A stretch of DNA of 64,000 nt, from NCBI RefSeq assembly GCF_000317675.1, contig NC_019776.1:3162001-3226000 (forward strand). Direction: 5' to 3'. Every line of letters starts with the position of its first letter. Position 1 is the stretch's first letter. Positions 6,963-16,516 of this stretch are shown piece after piece. This stretch comes from Cyanobacterium aponinum PCC 10605. Its GTDB lineage: Bacteria > Cyanobacteriota > Cyanobacteriia > Cyanobacteriales > Cyanobacteriaceae. Both the position numbers and the translations under genes were made by a program. The notes beneath the pieces were generated by a model. That model was not told where the DNA came from. It saw only the letters and a program-made list of their open reading frames with translations, and ran no database searches.

Positions 6963-9548
6963 ATGAATGAAAATCAACTTTCAATTTTCGATACTAATGT
7001 AGTTAATGACATCAAACAAATCAACGAAACTTTACCTTCTTATATACCTCAAATAAGTTATGATTTAGACTCATATACTGAAGCAATTTTAATTAGTGCT
7101 TTAGCCAGTCAATCTATTATAGATTCTGATAATTATTTACTCTCATTTTTAGCTAGTAACCCCAAAACTAAAATAATTCTATCTTCTTTCAATTCACCCC
7201 AATTAACTAGAAAATTAAAAAAGAGTAAGCAACAGAAGCAAGTTGAAAAACCTAGTTTAGAAAATAAGAATAATCAAGTTTTTTATGATAATCAACAAAT
7301 AGGTGAGATTAAATTATTATATAAGCCTTCTATACCGGGTGAATTACAGGCAAAGTTAGCTTATCTTAGTACCATCGATCGATTTTTAGAATATCTACAA
7401 ACACACTATTATTCAATAAATTTAGGAGAAACAGATTATCATATTCACATTTTTATTCCTGCTAAATATCGGTTAAATATTGAACAAGAATGGGTAAAAT
7501 TTGTCAAGAAAGTTCTCTTTTCTATTGAAGATAAAGATAATGATAAATTACCCAGATTACCGCAAACTTTTATCAGTATGCTTAAGAGTATAACTTTAGC
7601 AGGTAGAGGATTTAGTACGATCAATGTTCCTATTATCACTCAAGATCAAGGTATTATTTTAGCATCTTTATATTTAGCAGTTTTTCAACAAGTCAAACAA
7701 CGTCAAGATGATAGAGAATCTCTGATTAAACAATTAAAAAAAGAGCTTAATATTGATTCTTTAAGTGAAAAAGAGCGTAATTCTAAAGAAAAAGAATTAC
7801 AGAAAAAAGAAGAAATGCAAAAAAAAGAATATAAAAAATACTGTGAAGGCTTTGAAAAAACTTTTATCAAAATTTTAACTGAACATAAATCTTTATTCGA
7901 TGAGCAGGATAAAATAAATTTACAGTTACAAGACGCTAGTTTAAATAAAAGACAAATCAATAAATTAAAGAAAGAAAAAGAAAAGGTTGGAGCTAAAATA
8001 ATTTTTTCTCAAGATTTCGTTAATCAAAAAACAAAGTTACTCGAAAATAGTGGAGGTAATCCTTTCTTATTTATAGTACAAGATCAAAAAGAAAATCAAG
8101 ATAAATTTGCTATAATTAATCAGTTATCTAAGAGTTTTAATCGCACTGCTACAGAACAAATTAATTCTACTAGAGGTGATATTTTTGCTCAATGTTTAGT
8201 TGAAATGTATCGTCTTTTAGAAAATCAAACATTTGAGACAATTCCTCATTCTTTATTGACAGAAAAATCTATTATAACAAGAGTTCGATCTCCGGGTGAT
8301 GATGGCAATAAATTTTGTTATTCTTGCGGTGTAGTTTTGGATAAACCACAATGGCGAGTTGCAAGATTTATGTTTGAAAGACCATCGCAACGTCGTCAAT
8401 CGTCATCTAGTGAAGATCGTCCGTATATTTGTGCTACCTGTTCAGTACTAGCTTTTGCATCACCTTTAAAAGTAACTGATGAAAGTATTATTATTAAACT
8501 TAATGCTAAAAATAATAATGATATTTTTCAATATAAAATTAAGGATTATTTACGAATGTTAGCTAATAAAGAAATGCACCTTAATTCTGGACATTATCTA
8601 ATTTTAACTTCTGATAAAACCACTGGAGGAGATATTGCTTCTAATAAGTTAGGGCAAGTGCAATATGCAAGGGCAAAAATAGCTGATATTTTTCCTCTTG
8701 AGGTGCTAACTGATTTTGATTTTTGTTTAGTTTTACAAGGAAGCCAACAAATTAAATTAGAAAGCAGACATTTAATTTTTATTAAAGGTTTAATGGAGGG
8801 TTATGCACAAAAAATAATTGAATCAGGAAAAGAAATTAACTCAAAACTCGGAGATGCTATTCGTTATATTGAACAAGATTTACCTTATCTTGCTGATTAT
8901 ACTTTAGCAAAAGTTTTTGTTAATTTCAGAAAAACCCCAAATATTTCTTTAAAAAACCAAATACTTTTAGAGAAAACTCGAAAAAATTATTATCAAATAA
9001 TGAGAGAAAATTTCATGAATTCAGTACAACTAAAAAAACAGTTTACTTTATATGAGGATGTTGCTTCTTTAACTGGGTTACTATATCCATTTATTCAATC
9101 TTTTAAAAAAGGTGCTTTTTCTAAAGAAAAACCTGAAGATGCAAAAAGAGAAGTTGGTAAATTAATAGAGAAAGTAAATGATGGTATTATTTTTCACAAT
9201 TATTTTTGTAAATATTCTTATATAAAGATTGTTGGCGAAGATGAAAAAAGATCGATAACCAGTGTTTCTTTTAAAAAATATCCAGATAATGAATTTATTT
9301 ATGAGCAAGTTAAAGATTTATTAGAAAATACGGACAAATTAAATATTAGTGGTAGAGAGCAAAAAACAGAAGATTTATCCACAGAATATTTAACTTTATA
9401 TCCTGATGATATTGAAAGGGCTTTTAATTTTTTCAGACAGAAATATAGTAGTGATAAAGATTGGAAAACCTTGACTTATCACCTCGAACTTTCTATTTAT
9501 GCTCGTTTTCCTGAACAATTACAAAAATCATCAAAAGGAGATAATTAA
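6963..9548 (+). CDS. cas10d: Type I-D large subunit Cas10d (Csc3-like) lacking an HD domain
   Basis: 861 residues. It is placed as Cas10d from its position before Csc2-like and Csc1-like genes and its general character: a zinc-binding pair of CxxC motifs (C452-C455, C490-C493), no GGDD polymerase motif, and a long Lys/Glu coiled coil at about 245-345. The large subunit recognises the PAM and scaffolds the interference complex. In well-studied I-D systems Cas10d carries the HD nuclease at its N-terminus. Here residues 1-200 show no HD signature, and the protein is shorter than usual. The HD motif is instead on Cas3 of this operon. It ends 3 bp before csc2. Confidence 0.78.
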   Translation: MNENQLSIFDTNVVNDIKQINETLPSYIPQISYDLDSYTEAILISALASQSIIDSDNYLLSFLASNPKTKIILSSFNSPQLTRKLKKSKQQKQVEKPSLENKNNQVFYDNQQIGEIKLLYKPSIPGELQAKLAYLSTIDRFLEYLQTHYYSINLGETDYHIHIFIPAKYRLNIEQEWVKFVKKVLFSIEDKDNDKLPRLPQTFISMLKSITLAGRGFSTINVPIITQDQGIILASLYLAVFQQVKQRQDDRESLIKQLKKELNIDSLSEKERNSKEKELQKKEEMQKKEYKKYCEGFEKTFIKILTEHKSLFDEQDKINLQLQDASLNKRQINKLKKEKEKVGAKIIFSQDFVNQKTKLLENSGGNPFLFIVQDQKENQDKFAIINQLSKSFNRTATEQINSTRGDIFAQCLVEMYRLLENQTFETIPHSLLTEKSIITRVRSPGDDGNKFCYSCGVVLDKPQWRVARFMFERPSQRRQSSSSEDRPYICATCSVLAFASPLKVTDESIIIKLNAKNNNDIFQYKIKDYLRMLANKEMHLNSGHYLILTSDKTTGGDIASNKLGQVQYARAKIADIFPLEVLTDFDFCLVLQGSQQIKLESRHLIFIKGLMEGYAQKIIESGKEINSKLGDAIRYIEQDLPYLADYTLAKVFVNFRKTPNISLKNQILLEKTRKNYYQIMRENFMNSVQLKKQFTLYEDVASLTGLLYPFIQSFKKGAFSKEKPEDAKREVGKLIEKVNDGIIFHNYFCKYSYIKIVGEDEKRSITSVSFKKYPDNEFIYEQVKDLLENTDKLNISGREQKTEDLSTEYLTLYPDDIERAFNFFRQKYSSDKDWKTLTYHLELSIYARFPEQLQKSSKGDN

Positions 9549-9551
9549 ATT

Positions 9552-10427
9552 ATGACTACTGGATTACCAAAAACTGATCAAGAAAAAGTACATTTCGATA
9601 TTTATGCTATCTTAGAAGGCTCACAAGAACTTTATTTTGGTCATGAAACTCAAGTAAATATTAACTTAGTAGAAACCGTTAAATTAAGTACCAAAAATGG
9701 TGAAGATTTAGAAAAATGTTATCTTTCACCTACTAAAAGAAGAGGTATTGAAAGACGTTGTTTGATTTGGGCACCCGTTAAATCATTGGGTAAGTTATTA
9801 GGAGATAAGTTAGATTGTGGAATACCTAAAACTTGCGTTAAGATTGATTGCCCTATTTGTAGCACTTACGGCGGTTTAAAAGTGGGTGAAAAAACCTTAA
9901 TTGGTAGGGTATCTCATGGCGGGGGGGTGGCAATACAACCTATTTTACCTGAACAAAAGCAAAGGGCGATGCACCCTTCTCGTATAGCTTCCCCAGAAAG
10001 CGGAAAAGATGAAACTCCAACACCTTTTAAACGGGAATATAATCAACCCGGTATTCTTTACCCTGTGTATAATCATTGTTTGAGTCTTACAGATGAAGAC
10101 TTTGCTACCGTAGCTTATGCTTTTCTTGATTCTTTACCTCGTATTGGTGCAGGTAATCCTAAAGGTATTGGTTTAGCGGAAGATGCTGAAAAACTTTTGT
10201 TAGTAGTTGACAGATATTTAGTGCCTAAAGGTAAACGCCCTATTATATCACCTTCTGAGACTAACCCTGAAAGTGCGATCGAAAATTTTTGGCGATTAGC
10301 CCAAACTCCTGAAGAAAATACAGATTATATACAGGTAAAACATTTTGAGCGTTGGATTGGGGATAAAGCCTTAGAAAAATTACAGGAATACGCCTCAATA
10401 TTCGTTGACGAGGTATTACAAAAATAA
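9552..10427 (+). CDS. csc2: Type I-D backbone subunit Cas7 (Csc2-like)
   Basis: 291 residues, starting 3 bp after cas10d and so coupled to it. Family features include the glycine-rich segment RVSHGGGVAIQP and the late segment PRIGAGNPKGIGLAE, typical of RAMP/Cas7 proteins, plus a CPIC pair at about 100-103 that may bind zinc. Cas7 subunits polymerise along the crRNA spacer in the effector. It is somewhat shorter than usual for Csc2. It is separated from csc1 by a small dispersed repeat of 61 bp, which breaks the otherwise tight spacing. Confidence 0.82.
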   Translation: MTTGLPKTDQEKVHFDIYAILEGSQELYFGHETQVNINLVETVKLSTKNGEDLEKCYLSPTKRRGIERRCLIWAPVKSLGKLLGDKLDCGIPKTCVKIDCPICSTYGGLKVGEKTLIGRVSHGGGVAIQPILPEQKQRAMHPSRIASPESGKDETPTPFKREYNQPGILYPVYNHCLSLTDEDFATVAYAFLDSLPRIGAGNPKGIGLAEDAEKLLLVVDRYLVPKGKRPIISPSETNPESAIENFWRLAQTPEENTDYIQVKHFERWIGDKALEKLQEYASIFVDEVLQK

Positions 10428-10429
10428 AA

Positions 10430-10490
10430 GTTCGTAGTAAGCCCTTCAGGGCTTCTCAAAAATCATACAACTAAAGTTGTCACTACAAAC
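10430..10490. repeat. Small dispersed palindromic repeat inside the cas operon
   Basis: A 61-bp element with inverted ends (GTTCGTAGT at left; CACTACAAAC at right, whose complement is GTTTGTAGTG). It has two internal hairpins: AAGCCCTTCAGGGCTT and CAACTAAAGTTG. It sits in the 72-bp gap between csc2 and csc1 and would fold in the operon transcript, possibly affecting processing or downstream translation. Confidence 0.65.
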
Positions 10491-10499
10491 CAGAATATT

Positions 10500-11315
10500 A
10501 TGTATTGTCTAAAAATTTCGATCGCACCTACATCGGCAATGACATTTAGAATCTTACCGAGTTCGATTTTGAATATTGCAACTTATCCCTTTGTACCACC
10601 TACCACTTTATCAGGTTATCTGCGCAGATTAGTCATGTTAAGCATGAAGTTAGAAATACCAGAAACGGACATCAATAAAAACAATCCCCCAGTTTATGCC
10701 TTACCTCGAAAATATATAACATTAGGGGCTTATCCTGTTAGAGATAATTTTACCGCCATTCATCGCACTTATAGAAAAGGGATGCGAGAATTTAATCATG
10801 ATGTATTTTCCCGTTTATATATAGAGAAAGAAAAAGCTGATTTTCAACTACATACATGGGAATATTTAATCACCAGTGAATTGATAGGATATGTTGTCAC
10901 CAAATCAGCAGAAGACTTAAAACCATTACAAGAAATAAAAGGTTTTGGTTGCAAATTAGGAAAAGAAGGATTTGCCGTTATTCAAGACATTTCTCAACCG
11001 ATTAAACTAACTCAAATAACAAAAGAAGCAATACCTTCAACTATTGTGCCAATGGAGGCATTATTAGCAACAAATCAGTTTGTTAATGGTTGTGATATTT
11101 ATAACCTTTACCGTTATAACTGGCTAACTAATCAAGATAATTTAAACGATAACTCACCTACTGCGGTTAATGGTTTTATTCCCTTTGTTGCTAGTTATTT
11201 TCAGAATCAATTAACCCCAGAATTAGATTATTTAACCGATAGTAATAATCAGATTAATATTCCCTTATCTTTAATTAACTTATTACAACTAAAAGGAGAA
11301 ATTACTAATGTCTAA
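10500..11315 (+). CDS. csc1: Type I-D Cas5 subunit (Csc1-like)
   Basis: 271 residues. The N-terminal RAMP/Cas5 pattern is visible: a beta-strand start, then YPFVPPTTLSGYLRRLV at about 29-45. Cas5 subunits cap the 5' handle of the crRNA in type I effectors. The ATG at 10500 follows a 61-bp dispersed repeat. The 3' end overlaps the start of cas3 by 8 bp, indicating translational coupling. Assignment rests on the PPTTLxG pattern and gene order. Confidence 0.8.
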   Translation: MYCLKISIAPTSAMTFRILPSSILNIATYPFVPPTTLSGYLRRLVMLSMKLEIPETDINKNNPPVYALPRKYITLGAYPVRDNFTAIHRTYRKGMREFNHDVFSRLYIEKEKADFQLHTWEYLITSELIGYVVTKSAEDLKPLQEIKGFGCKLGKEGFAVIQDISQPIKLTQITKEAIPSTIVPMEALLATNQFVNGCDIYNLYRYNWLTNQDNLNDNSPTAVNGFIPFVASYFQNQLTPELDYLTDSNNQINIPLSLINLLQLKGEITNV

Positions 11316-14040
11316 ATTATTAACTAAAAAAAGAAAATATCCTTATAATTTTGGGCGAGTTTTTTTTCCTGATTCTCAGGTAATTCCAGAAAAAATTTTA
11401 TTTCAACCATTAGGAAATCATGTCGGAAATGTGGTTAAATTAGTTAAATTATGGGATAAAAAAGATTTTCCAGATCAATCCTCTTTAGAAAGGGTAATCG
11501 AAGCCTCTAAAATTCATGATATGGCAAAACCACAGACATTTAGTCTGCAAGTAGAAACAAATAAAAAAGAAAAATTTAAAAAATATATTTATTCTTTTAA
11601 AGGACATCGTTTTAAAGCACAACATGATGATTTATGGATAGAAACTTTAGCCCAAGGACATCATAATTTCTCTACCGATTGTGTAACTAATGATGCTTAT
11701 AAATTAAGAAAATATAAAAATTATCAAGACATATTAAATAAAGATAGTTTAGCTTATGCAAAAGAACTTTATATCTTAGAAATGTGTGATCAAATAGAAG
11801 CAGAATTAGCTTGTCTTTTGAAAGATAAAACTCAAGGAGAAGAAAGGACTTTCATGGAATATACCATCAAAATAGATGAAAATAATCCTAATATTTATCG
11901 AATTGATCCTTTTCCTTTTAGTGATGACTTAGAATATATAGAATTAACGTTTAAATACTGGGTTTTTACTTTATTGGCAGAAAACAAAGAGAAATTACAG
12001 CAACTTATTGATAAAAATGAGGAAAACAAATTAGGTAAAACATTAGATGAAATAGTCAAAGATTGGTGGGAAAAAGTAGAAGCAAAACCACAAGAAGAAG
12101 AATTAATTACTATCCAATTAAAACCTTATCAATCTCTTAATTGTGAATATCATAAAGATTGTGATTATTGGTATCAAAATCTCACTAAATTTCAAACACC
12201 TAACCCGATGCAACGGGAAGTTTTTACCGCCATTACGAATAATGAAGATATTGCAGTTTTATTAAAAGCGCCAACGGGAGTAGGCAAATTAGAAGCCGTT
12301 TTAATTCCGACTTTAGCACTAGGTTATCGTTTAATTTTACCATTACCTACTCGTAGTTTATTAGAAGATCATCAAGAAAGAATAGAAAATTATCTGAAAA
12401 AACTCTCGAAATTATATCCTCAAAAAGAATTTTCTTTAGTAGTCGATACCGGTTCACAAATGTATCGTTATATTTATTTTAATGGGGAAAAAGTACCCTC
12501 TAGGGTAAAAAATCCTCGCCGACATTTATATAAAGGGGATGTGATTTTAACTACTTTAGATAAGTTTATGTATCGTTATTTTGGCTATGGAGATAAGCAA
12601 AAATCTTTTATTTTTCCCCTGAGAATTAATGATAACCAAAATAAAACAATTATCTGTTTTGATGAAGCTCATAGTTACGATAATCTGGCTTTTACAAATT
12701 TTTGTAATTTAGTTAAAGCCTTATACGAAACGGGTAGAAATTTAGTCTTAATGACAGCAACTTTACCTAAAAATCAGATACCAAGATTTGATTATTTACA
12801 AGAGGGATTAATTGATTATATTGATAATATAGATAATAAAGAAAAACTCGATCAATTTCTCGAAAAAAATCTTAAACAACCTTATCCTAATGAGAAAATT
12901 TTATTATGGAAAAGTGAAGTAGCAATTCAAGCATCTCCAGAGGGAAAAGAGAGTAATAATTTTCAACAAGAATTTATAAATCTTATTCTCAATGAATGGC
13001 AATCACAAGAAAATCATCGACTAATTACAGTAGTTGAAAAGGTTAAAGATGCCGTAGAAATTTATAAACAAGTTAAAGAAGAATTAGGCACTAATTTAGA
13101 TGATGAAGGGAGATTTTTATTTTTATATCATGGGCGAATTTCTGACACTCCTAAAGATAAAACTCACGAAAATTATCAATATTCTCGTAGTGGTGTTTAT
13201 CAACAAATTAAGCAAAGAGACAATGATCAAAAACCTTATCTGATTATAACAACAAGTGCGATCGAGGTTGGTTGTGATTTGAATTGTCAAACCTTAATAA
13301 CCCAATTATGCCCTCCCGAAAACTTAATTCAACGTGCAGGGAGATGTAACCGTAAAGGAAATATTGCCAATGCGAAAGTTATAATTATCGGTGATTCTAT
13401 TCCTGATTTTTTGAATACTTTAACGGATTCTGAACTTCAATTATATCAAGAAAAGTTGCGATCGCATCATAGCCAAAATTTTAACGCCAATGAAATCATG
13501 AAATGTGTATCCCAAACTCAGCAAGTAGATGACTATAGAGTTGTAGAGTTATTTTCCCAGTTACAAGAATACGTTTATGAGGCAAATTTAACCTGTAAAC
13601 CTACTCATGAAAAAGGTTTAGTCATAACTCGCAGTTGGATACCTTCAGCAACTCTCATTTATGAAGACGCTCAGATTACTGTACCACTCGATCGACTTAT
13701 TGTGAAAAAAGATCAGGAAACAGACAAAACGAATCAATATGCAAATGTAACAGTAGAAGAAAGCTACTATGATCAAGAAACGACACAGTGGAAAACTCGC
13801 ACTTTAAGATGGGGAAATGCTTACCAAAAAAACATCATTATCAAAATAAATAAAAGTCAAGATGGTATTGTTTTTGATGCTGGTTTTCATGAATATGATT
13901 ATAATGCAGAATTTGGTTTTGTTGATTTACCTGGAGTTTTTGTTAAATGGAAACCAAAAAATTTTGAGCAACAATTAGCATATAAAGACGGCGATAAAAC
14001 TATTGCTGTAATTAATTATATAACCCCTAATAATGATTAA
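11308..14040 (+). CDS. cas3: Cas3 helicase with fused N-terminal HD nuclease; altered Walker A
   Basis: 910 residues. An HD domain fills about residues 30-230: H38, H70-D71 (SKIHDMAKP), H100 and H106, H118-H119, D161. A superfamily 2 helicase follows, with DEAH at 452-455, MTATLP at 482-487 and QRAGRCNR at 675-682. Motif I reads APTGVGKL (321-328), so the conserved Ser/Thr after the lysine is Leu. HD nuclease plus helicase is the normal Cas3 architecture for type I, but in I-D the HD usually sits on Cas10d. The start ATG is 8 bp inside csc1. It should shred target DNA recruited by the effector, provided ATP binding tolerates the altered motif. Confidence 0.88.
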   Translation: MSKLLTKKRKYPYNFGRVFFPDSQVIPEKILFQPLGNHVGNVVKLVKLWDKKDFPDQSSLERVIEASKIHDMAKPQTFSLQVETNKKEKFKKYIYSFKGHRFKAQHDDLWIETLAQGHHNFSTDCVTNDAYKLRKYKNYQDILNKDSLAYAKELYILEMCDQIEAELACLLKDKTQGEERTFMEYTIKIDENNPNIYRIDPFPFSDDLEYIELTFKYWVFTLLAENKEKLQQLIDKNEENKLGKTLDEIVKDWWEKVEAKPQEEELITIQLKPYQSLNCEYHKDCDYWYQNLTKFQTPNPMQREVFTAITNNEDIAVLLKAPTGVGKLEAVLIPTLALGYRLILPLPTRSLLEDHQERIENYLKKLSKLYPQKEFSLVVDTGSQMYRYIYFNGEKVPSRVKNPRRHLYKGDVILTTLDKFMYRYFGYGDKQKSFIFPLRINDNQNKTIICFDEAHSYDNLAFTNFCNLVKALYETGRNLVLMTATLPKNQIPRFDYLQEGLIDYIDNIDNKEKLDQFLEKNLKQPYPNEKILLWKSEVAIQASPEGKESNNFQQEFINLILNEWQSQENHRLITVVEKVKDAVEIYKQVKEELGTNLDDEGRFLFLYHGRISDTPKDKTHENYQYSRSGVYQQIKQRDNDQKPYLIITTSAIEVGCDLNCQTLITQLCPPENLIQRAGRCNRKGNIANAKVIIIGDSIPDFLNTLTDSELQLYQEKLRSHHSQNFNANEIMKCVSQTQQVDDYRVVELFSQLQEYVYEANLTCKPTHEKGLVITRSWIPSATLIYEDAQITVPLDRLIVKKDQETDKTNQYANVTVEESYYDQETTQWKTRTLRWGNAYQKNIIIKINKSQDGIVFDAGFHEYDYNAEFGFVDLPGVFVKWKPKNFEQQLAYKDGDKTIAVINYITPNND

Positions 14041-14111
14041 ATACTACTATGAAAATTATCGATCGCACCTAACAAGAAAATTTACTATTAATAATTAATC
14101 ATTCACCAATT

Positions 14112-14939
14112 ATGCCCCATAGCTTAGTAATAAATTTTACCCCTATTTCCGATATTCCTGTGGGTTATACATCGGGAAAACATTTACACGCCTTGTTTTT
14201 TACCTTAGTTAATTCTGTCAACCCTGAATTGGCTCAATATTTTCATCAATCCGAAGCCAATAAGAGTTTTACCGTTTCCTCTTTACAGGTTATTAGTAAC
14301 TATAAAAATCGAGATAATTTCTTAAATTATAAACAGCAAAATAATATAAAAAAAGGCTCTAATTGTTGGTGGAGAATTACTTTATTGGATGATACCTTAT
14401 TTAGCAAACTAACTAAATTATGGCTTAATTTAAGACCACAAAAACCCTATCATTTAGGTAGCGGAGAATTGATGATTACCAGTGTTTTAGCTAGTCCAGA
14501 TAGTCATTTATGGGCTAATGCCATTAGTTATCAAGAATTATATAATCAAGCGTCCGAAACAGAAAGAAACATAACCTTAAAAATATATACACCTACAGCC
14601 TTTAGACAAGGAAAATATGATGTATCACTGCCTACCGCAGAATTAGTATTTAATAGCTTATTAAGGAAATGGGAAAAATACAGTAATATTAGTTTCTCTA
14701 ATGCTAATTTTGACTGCTTATTTCCTGCTTATTTTGATATAAATACAGAAATAATTATTGAACCAAAAACTAAATTTATTGGCTGTATAGGTACTATTAA
14801 TTACAAAATTTTAGGAGAGGTAGAAACCACGCTTATTAAACAAATAAATACCCTAGCAGATTATAGTTTTTTTAGTGGATTAGGAAGAAAAACAACAATG
14901 GGATTTGGCATCATTAAAAGACTCAAATCATCTCCTTAA
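14112..14939 (+). CDS. cas6: CRISPR RNA endonuclease Cas6
   Basis: 275 residues. The C-terminal glycine-rich loop of Cas6 RAMP proteins is clear (GLGRKTTMGFG at about 256-266). The N-terminal ferredoxin-like half contains GKHLHALFF, whose histidines (about 24 and 26) are candidates for the catalytic residue. It cleaves pre-crRNA in the repeats to leave the 8-nt handle, expected here to end GATTGAAAC. It follows cas3 after a 71-bp gap containing a HIP1-like site. An oppositely oriented gene lies 47 bp downstream, so this is the last gene of the effector operon. Confidence 0.87.
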   Translation: MPHSLVINFTPISDIPVGYTSGKHLHALFFTLVNSVNPELAQYFHQSEANKSFTVSSLQVISNYKNRDNFLNYKQQNNIKKGSNCWWRITLLDDTLFSKLTKLWLNLRPQKPYHLGSGELMITSVLASPDSHLWANAISYQELYNQASETERNITLKIYTPTAFRQGKYDVSLPTAELVFNSLLRKWEKYSNISFSNANFDCLFPAYFDINTEIIIEPKTKFIGCIGTINYKILGEVETTLIKQINTLADYSFFSGLGRKTTMGFGIIKRLKSSP

Positions 14940-14986
14940 CCTCACCTCCATCTTTTTCTTATTACCTTAGAAAATAGAAAGAAACA

Positions 14987-15382
<396 letters not shown>

Positions 15383-15420
15383 TTATTATTTAATTATTAT
15401 AATATCATTAATTATTACCA

Positions 15421-16011
15421 ATGAAAAATCAACTTATTTCCATTGCATCTTTAAACCATTATTCCTATTGTCCCCATCGTTTTTGGAGGATGTTTTGTGC
15501 ATCAGAATTCACTGATAATCAATATACCATTGATGGCACAACTTTACATGAAAGAGTCCATACCGTAGGGGATTTAAACTTAGGAGAAACATGGCAAATT
15601 AGAGCAATTTATCTCAAATCTGAACAATATAAATTAATTGGTAAAGCAGATTTAATTGAAGCAGAAAATGGCACTTTTTACCCTGTAGAATATAAACGAG
15701 GCAAAAAAGGCGAATGGGCAAATGATGAATTGCAAGTTGTCGCCCAAGCCTTATGTATAGAAGAAATGACTGGTACTCATGTTCATACAGGTTATATTTA
15801 TTACGCTCAAACCCATCAAAGGCAAGAGGTAGAAATTAACTCATCTTTAAGACAAAGTGCGATCGCATCTATAAAAGCTATTCAAGAGATTATAGAAAAG
15901 GAAACCATACCCAAAGCAGAATATAGCAAAAAATGTAAGGGTTGTAGTCTTTACTCTGCTTGTCTGCCCATGGCAAAAGACAAAATCAATCGCTACCGAG
16001 AAAGTGAATAG
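15421..16011 (+). CDS. cas4: CRISPR adaptation nuclease Cas4
   Basis: 196 residues of the RecB-like Cas4 family. One Cys near the start (C17 in YSYCPHRFW) and three near the end (C172, C175, C181) form the iron-sulphur site. The nuclease residues are D77 (GKADLIE) and E90-x-K92 (PVEYKRGKK). Cas4 trims pre-spacers and selects the PAM in I-D systems. It is first of the adaptation genes, separated from cas1 by a four-helix-bundle gene, and appears to have its own promoter in the 53-bp gap next to the protease gene. Confidence 0.93.
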   Translation: MKNQLISIASLNHYSYCPHRFWRMFCASEFTDNQYTIDGTTLHERVHTVGDLNLGETWQIRAIYLKSEQYKLIGKADLIEAENGTFYPVEYKRGKKGEWANDELQVVAQALCIEEMTGTHVHTGYIYYAQTHQRQEVEINSSLRQSAIASIKAIQEIIEKETIPKAEYSKKCKGCSLYSACLPMAKDKINRYRESE

Positions 16012-16088
16012 TGAATAATGAATAGTCGATAATTGAACAAATTAATGATCAATACTCTTTAGTCTTTTTAAAAGTTATAAAAAGTAAA

Positions 16089-16457
16089 ATGAATAGTATT
16101 ATTTATCAAAAAGCATATAAGTTTTCTTTAAGAATTATCAAAGCATATAAATATTTAATTGAAGAAAAAAAAGAATTTATTTTATCAAAACAATTATTAA
16201 GAAGTGGTACGTCAATTGGTGCAAATATAGCTGAAGCTAATGGAGCAATTTCCAAAGCAGATTTCAGACACAAAATGTCTATTGCTTATAAGGAATCTTT
16301 GGAAACACAATATTGGCTTTCTTTACTAAAGGATTCTGAAGTGATAGATGTCAAAAGTTATCAAAGTATTTATCAAGATGTTGTAGAAATTAGTAAAATT
16401 TTATGTTCTATAGTAAAAAACACAAAAGCAAAAAATAATAAATCAAATACAAGCTAA
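16089..16457 (+). CDS. Four-helix-bundle (S23/Avd-like) protein within the adaptation genes
   Basis: 122 residues, helical. It matches the four helix bundle family related to the 23S rRNA intervening-sequence protein and the diversity-generating retroelement accessory protein Avd: a start like IYQKAYKFSLRIIKAYK, then LLRSGTSIGANIAEANGA, then FRHKMSIAYKESLETQYWL. The family forms pentamers and binds nucleic acid. It lies between cas4 (77 bp) and cas1 (59 bp) on the same strand. No reverse transcriptase or variable repeat is seen nearby, so a retroelement link is unlikely. It is either a passenger or an accessory of the adaptation genes. Confidence 0.8.
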   Translation: MNSIIYQKAYKFSLRIIKAYKYLIEEKKEFILSKQLLRSGTSIGANIAEANGAISKADFRHKMSIAYKESLETQYWLSLLKDSEVIDVKSYQSIYQDVVEISKILCSIVKNTKAKNNKSNTS

Positions 16458-16516
16458 TTAGTATTAACTATAATTTTTTAACTACTCACTATAAACTATA
16501 CATTATTCACTAAAAA

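Noticed and set aside
7445-7960. Minus-strand ORFs inside cas10d
   Set aside because: Low-complexity shadows of the Lys-rich coding strand; no motif or ribosome site.
6963-9548. A type III Cas10 with cyclic oligoadenylate synthesis
   Set aside because: No GGDD motif and the neighbours are Csc2/Csc1, Cas3 and Cas6, with no Csm/Cmr genes or CARF effectors.
16089-16457. Part of a diversity-generating retroelement
   Set aside because: No reverse transcriptase or template/variable repeat pair is seen near the Avd-like gene.
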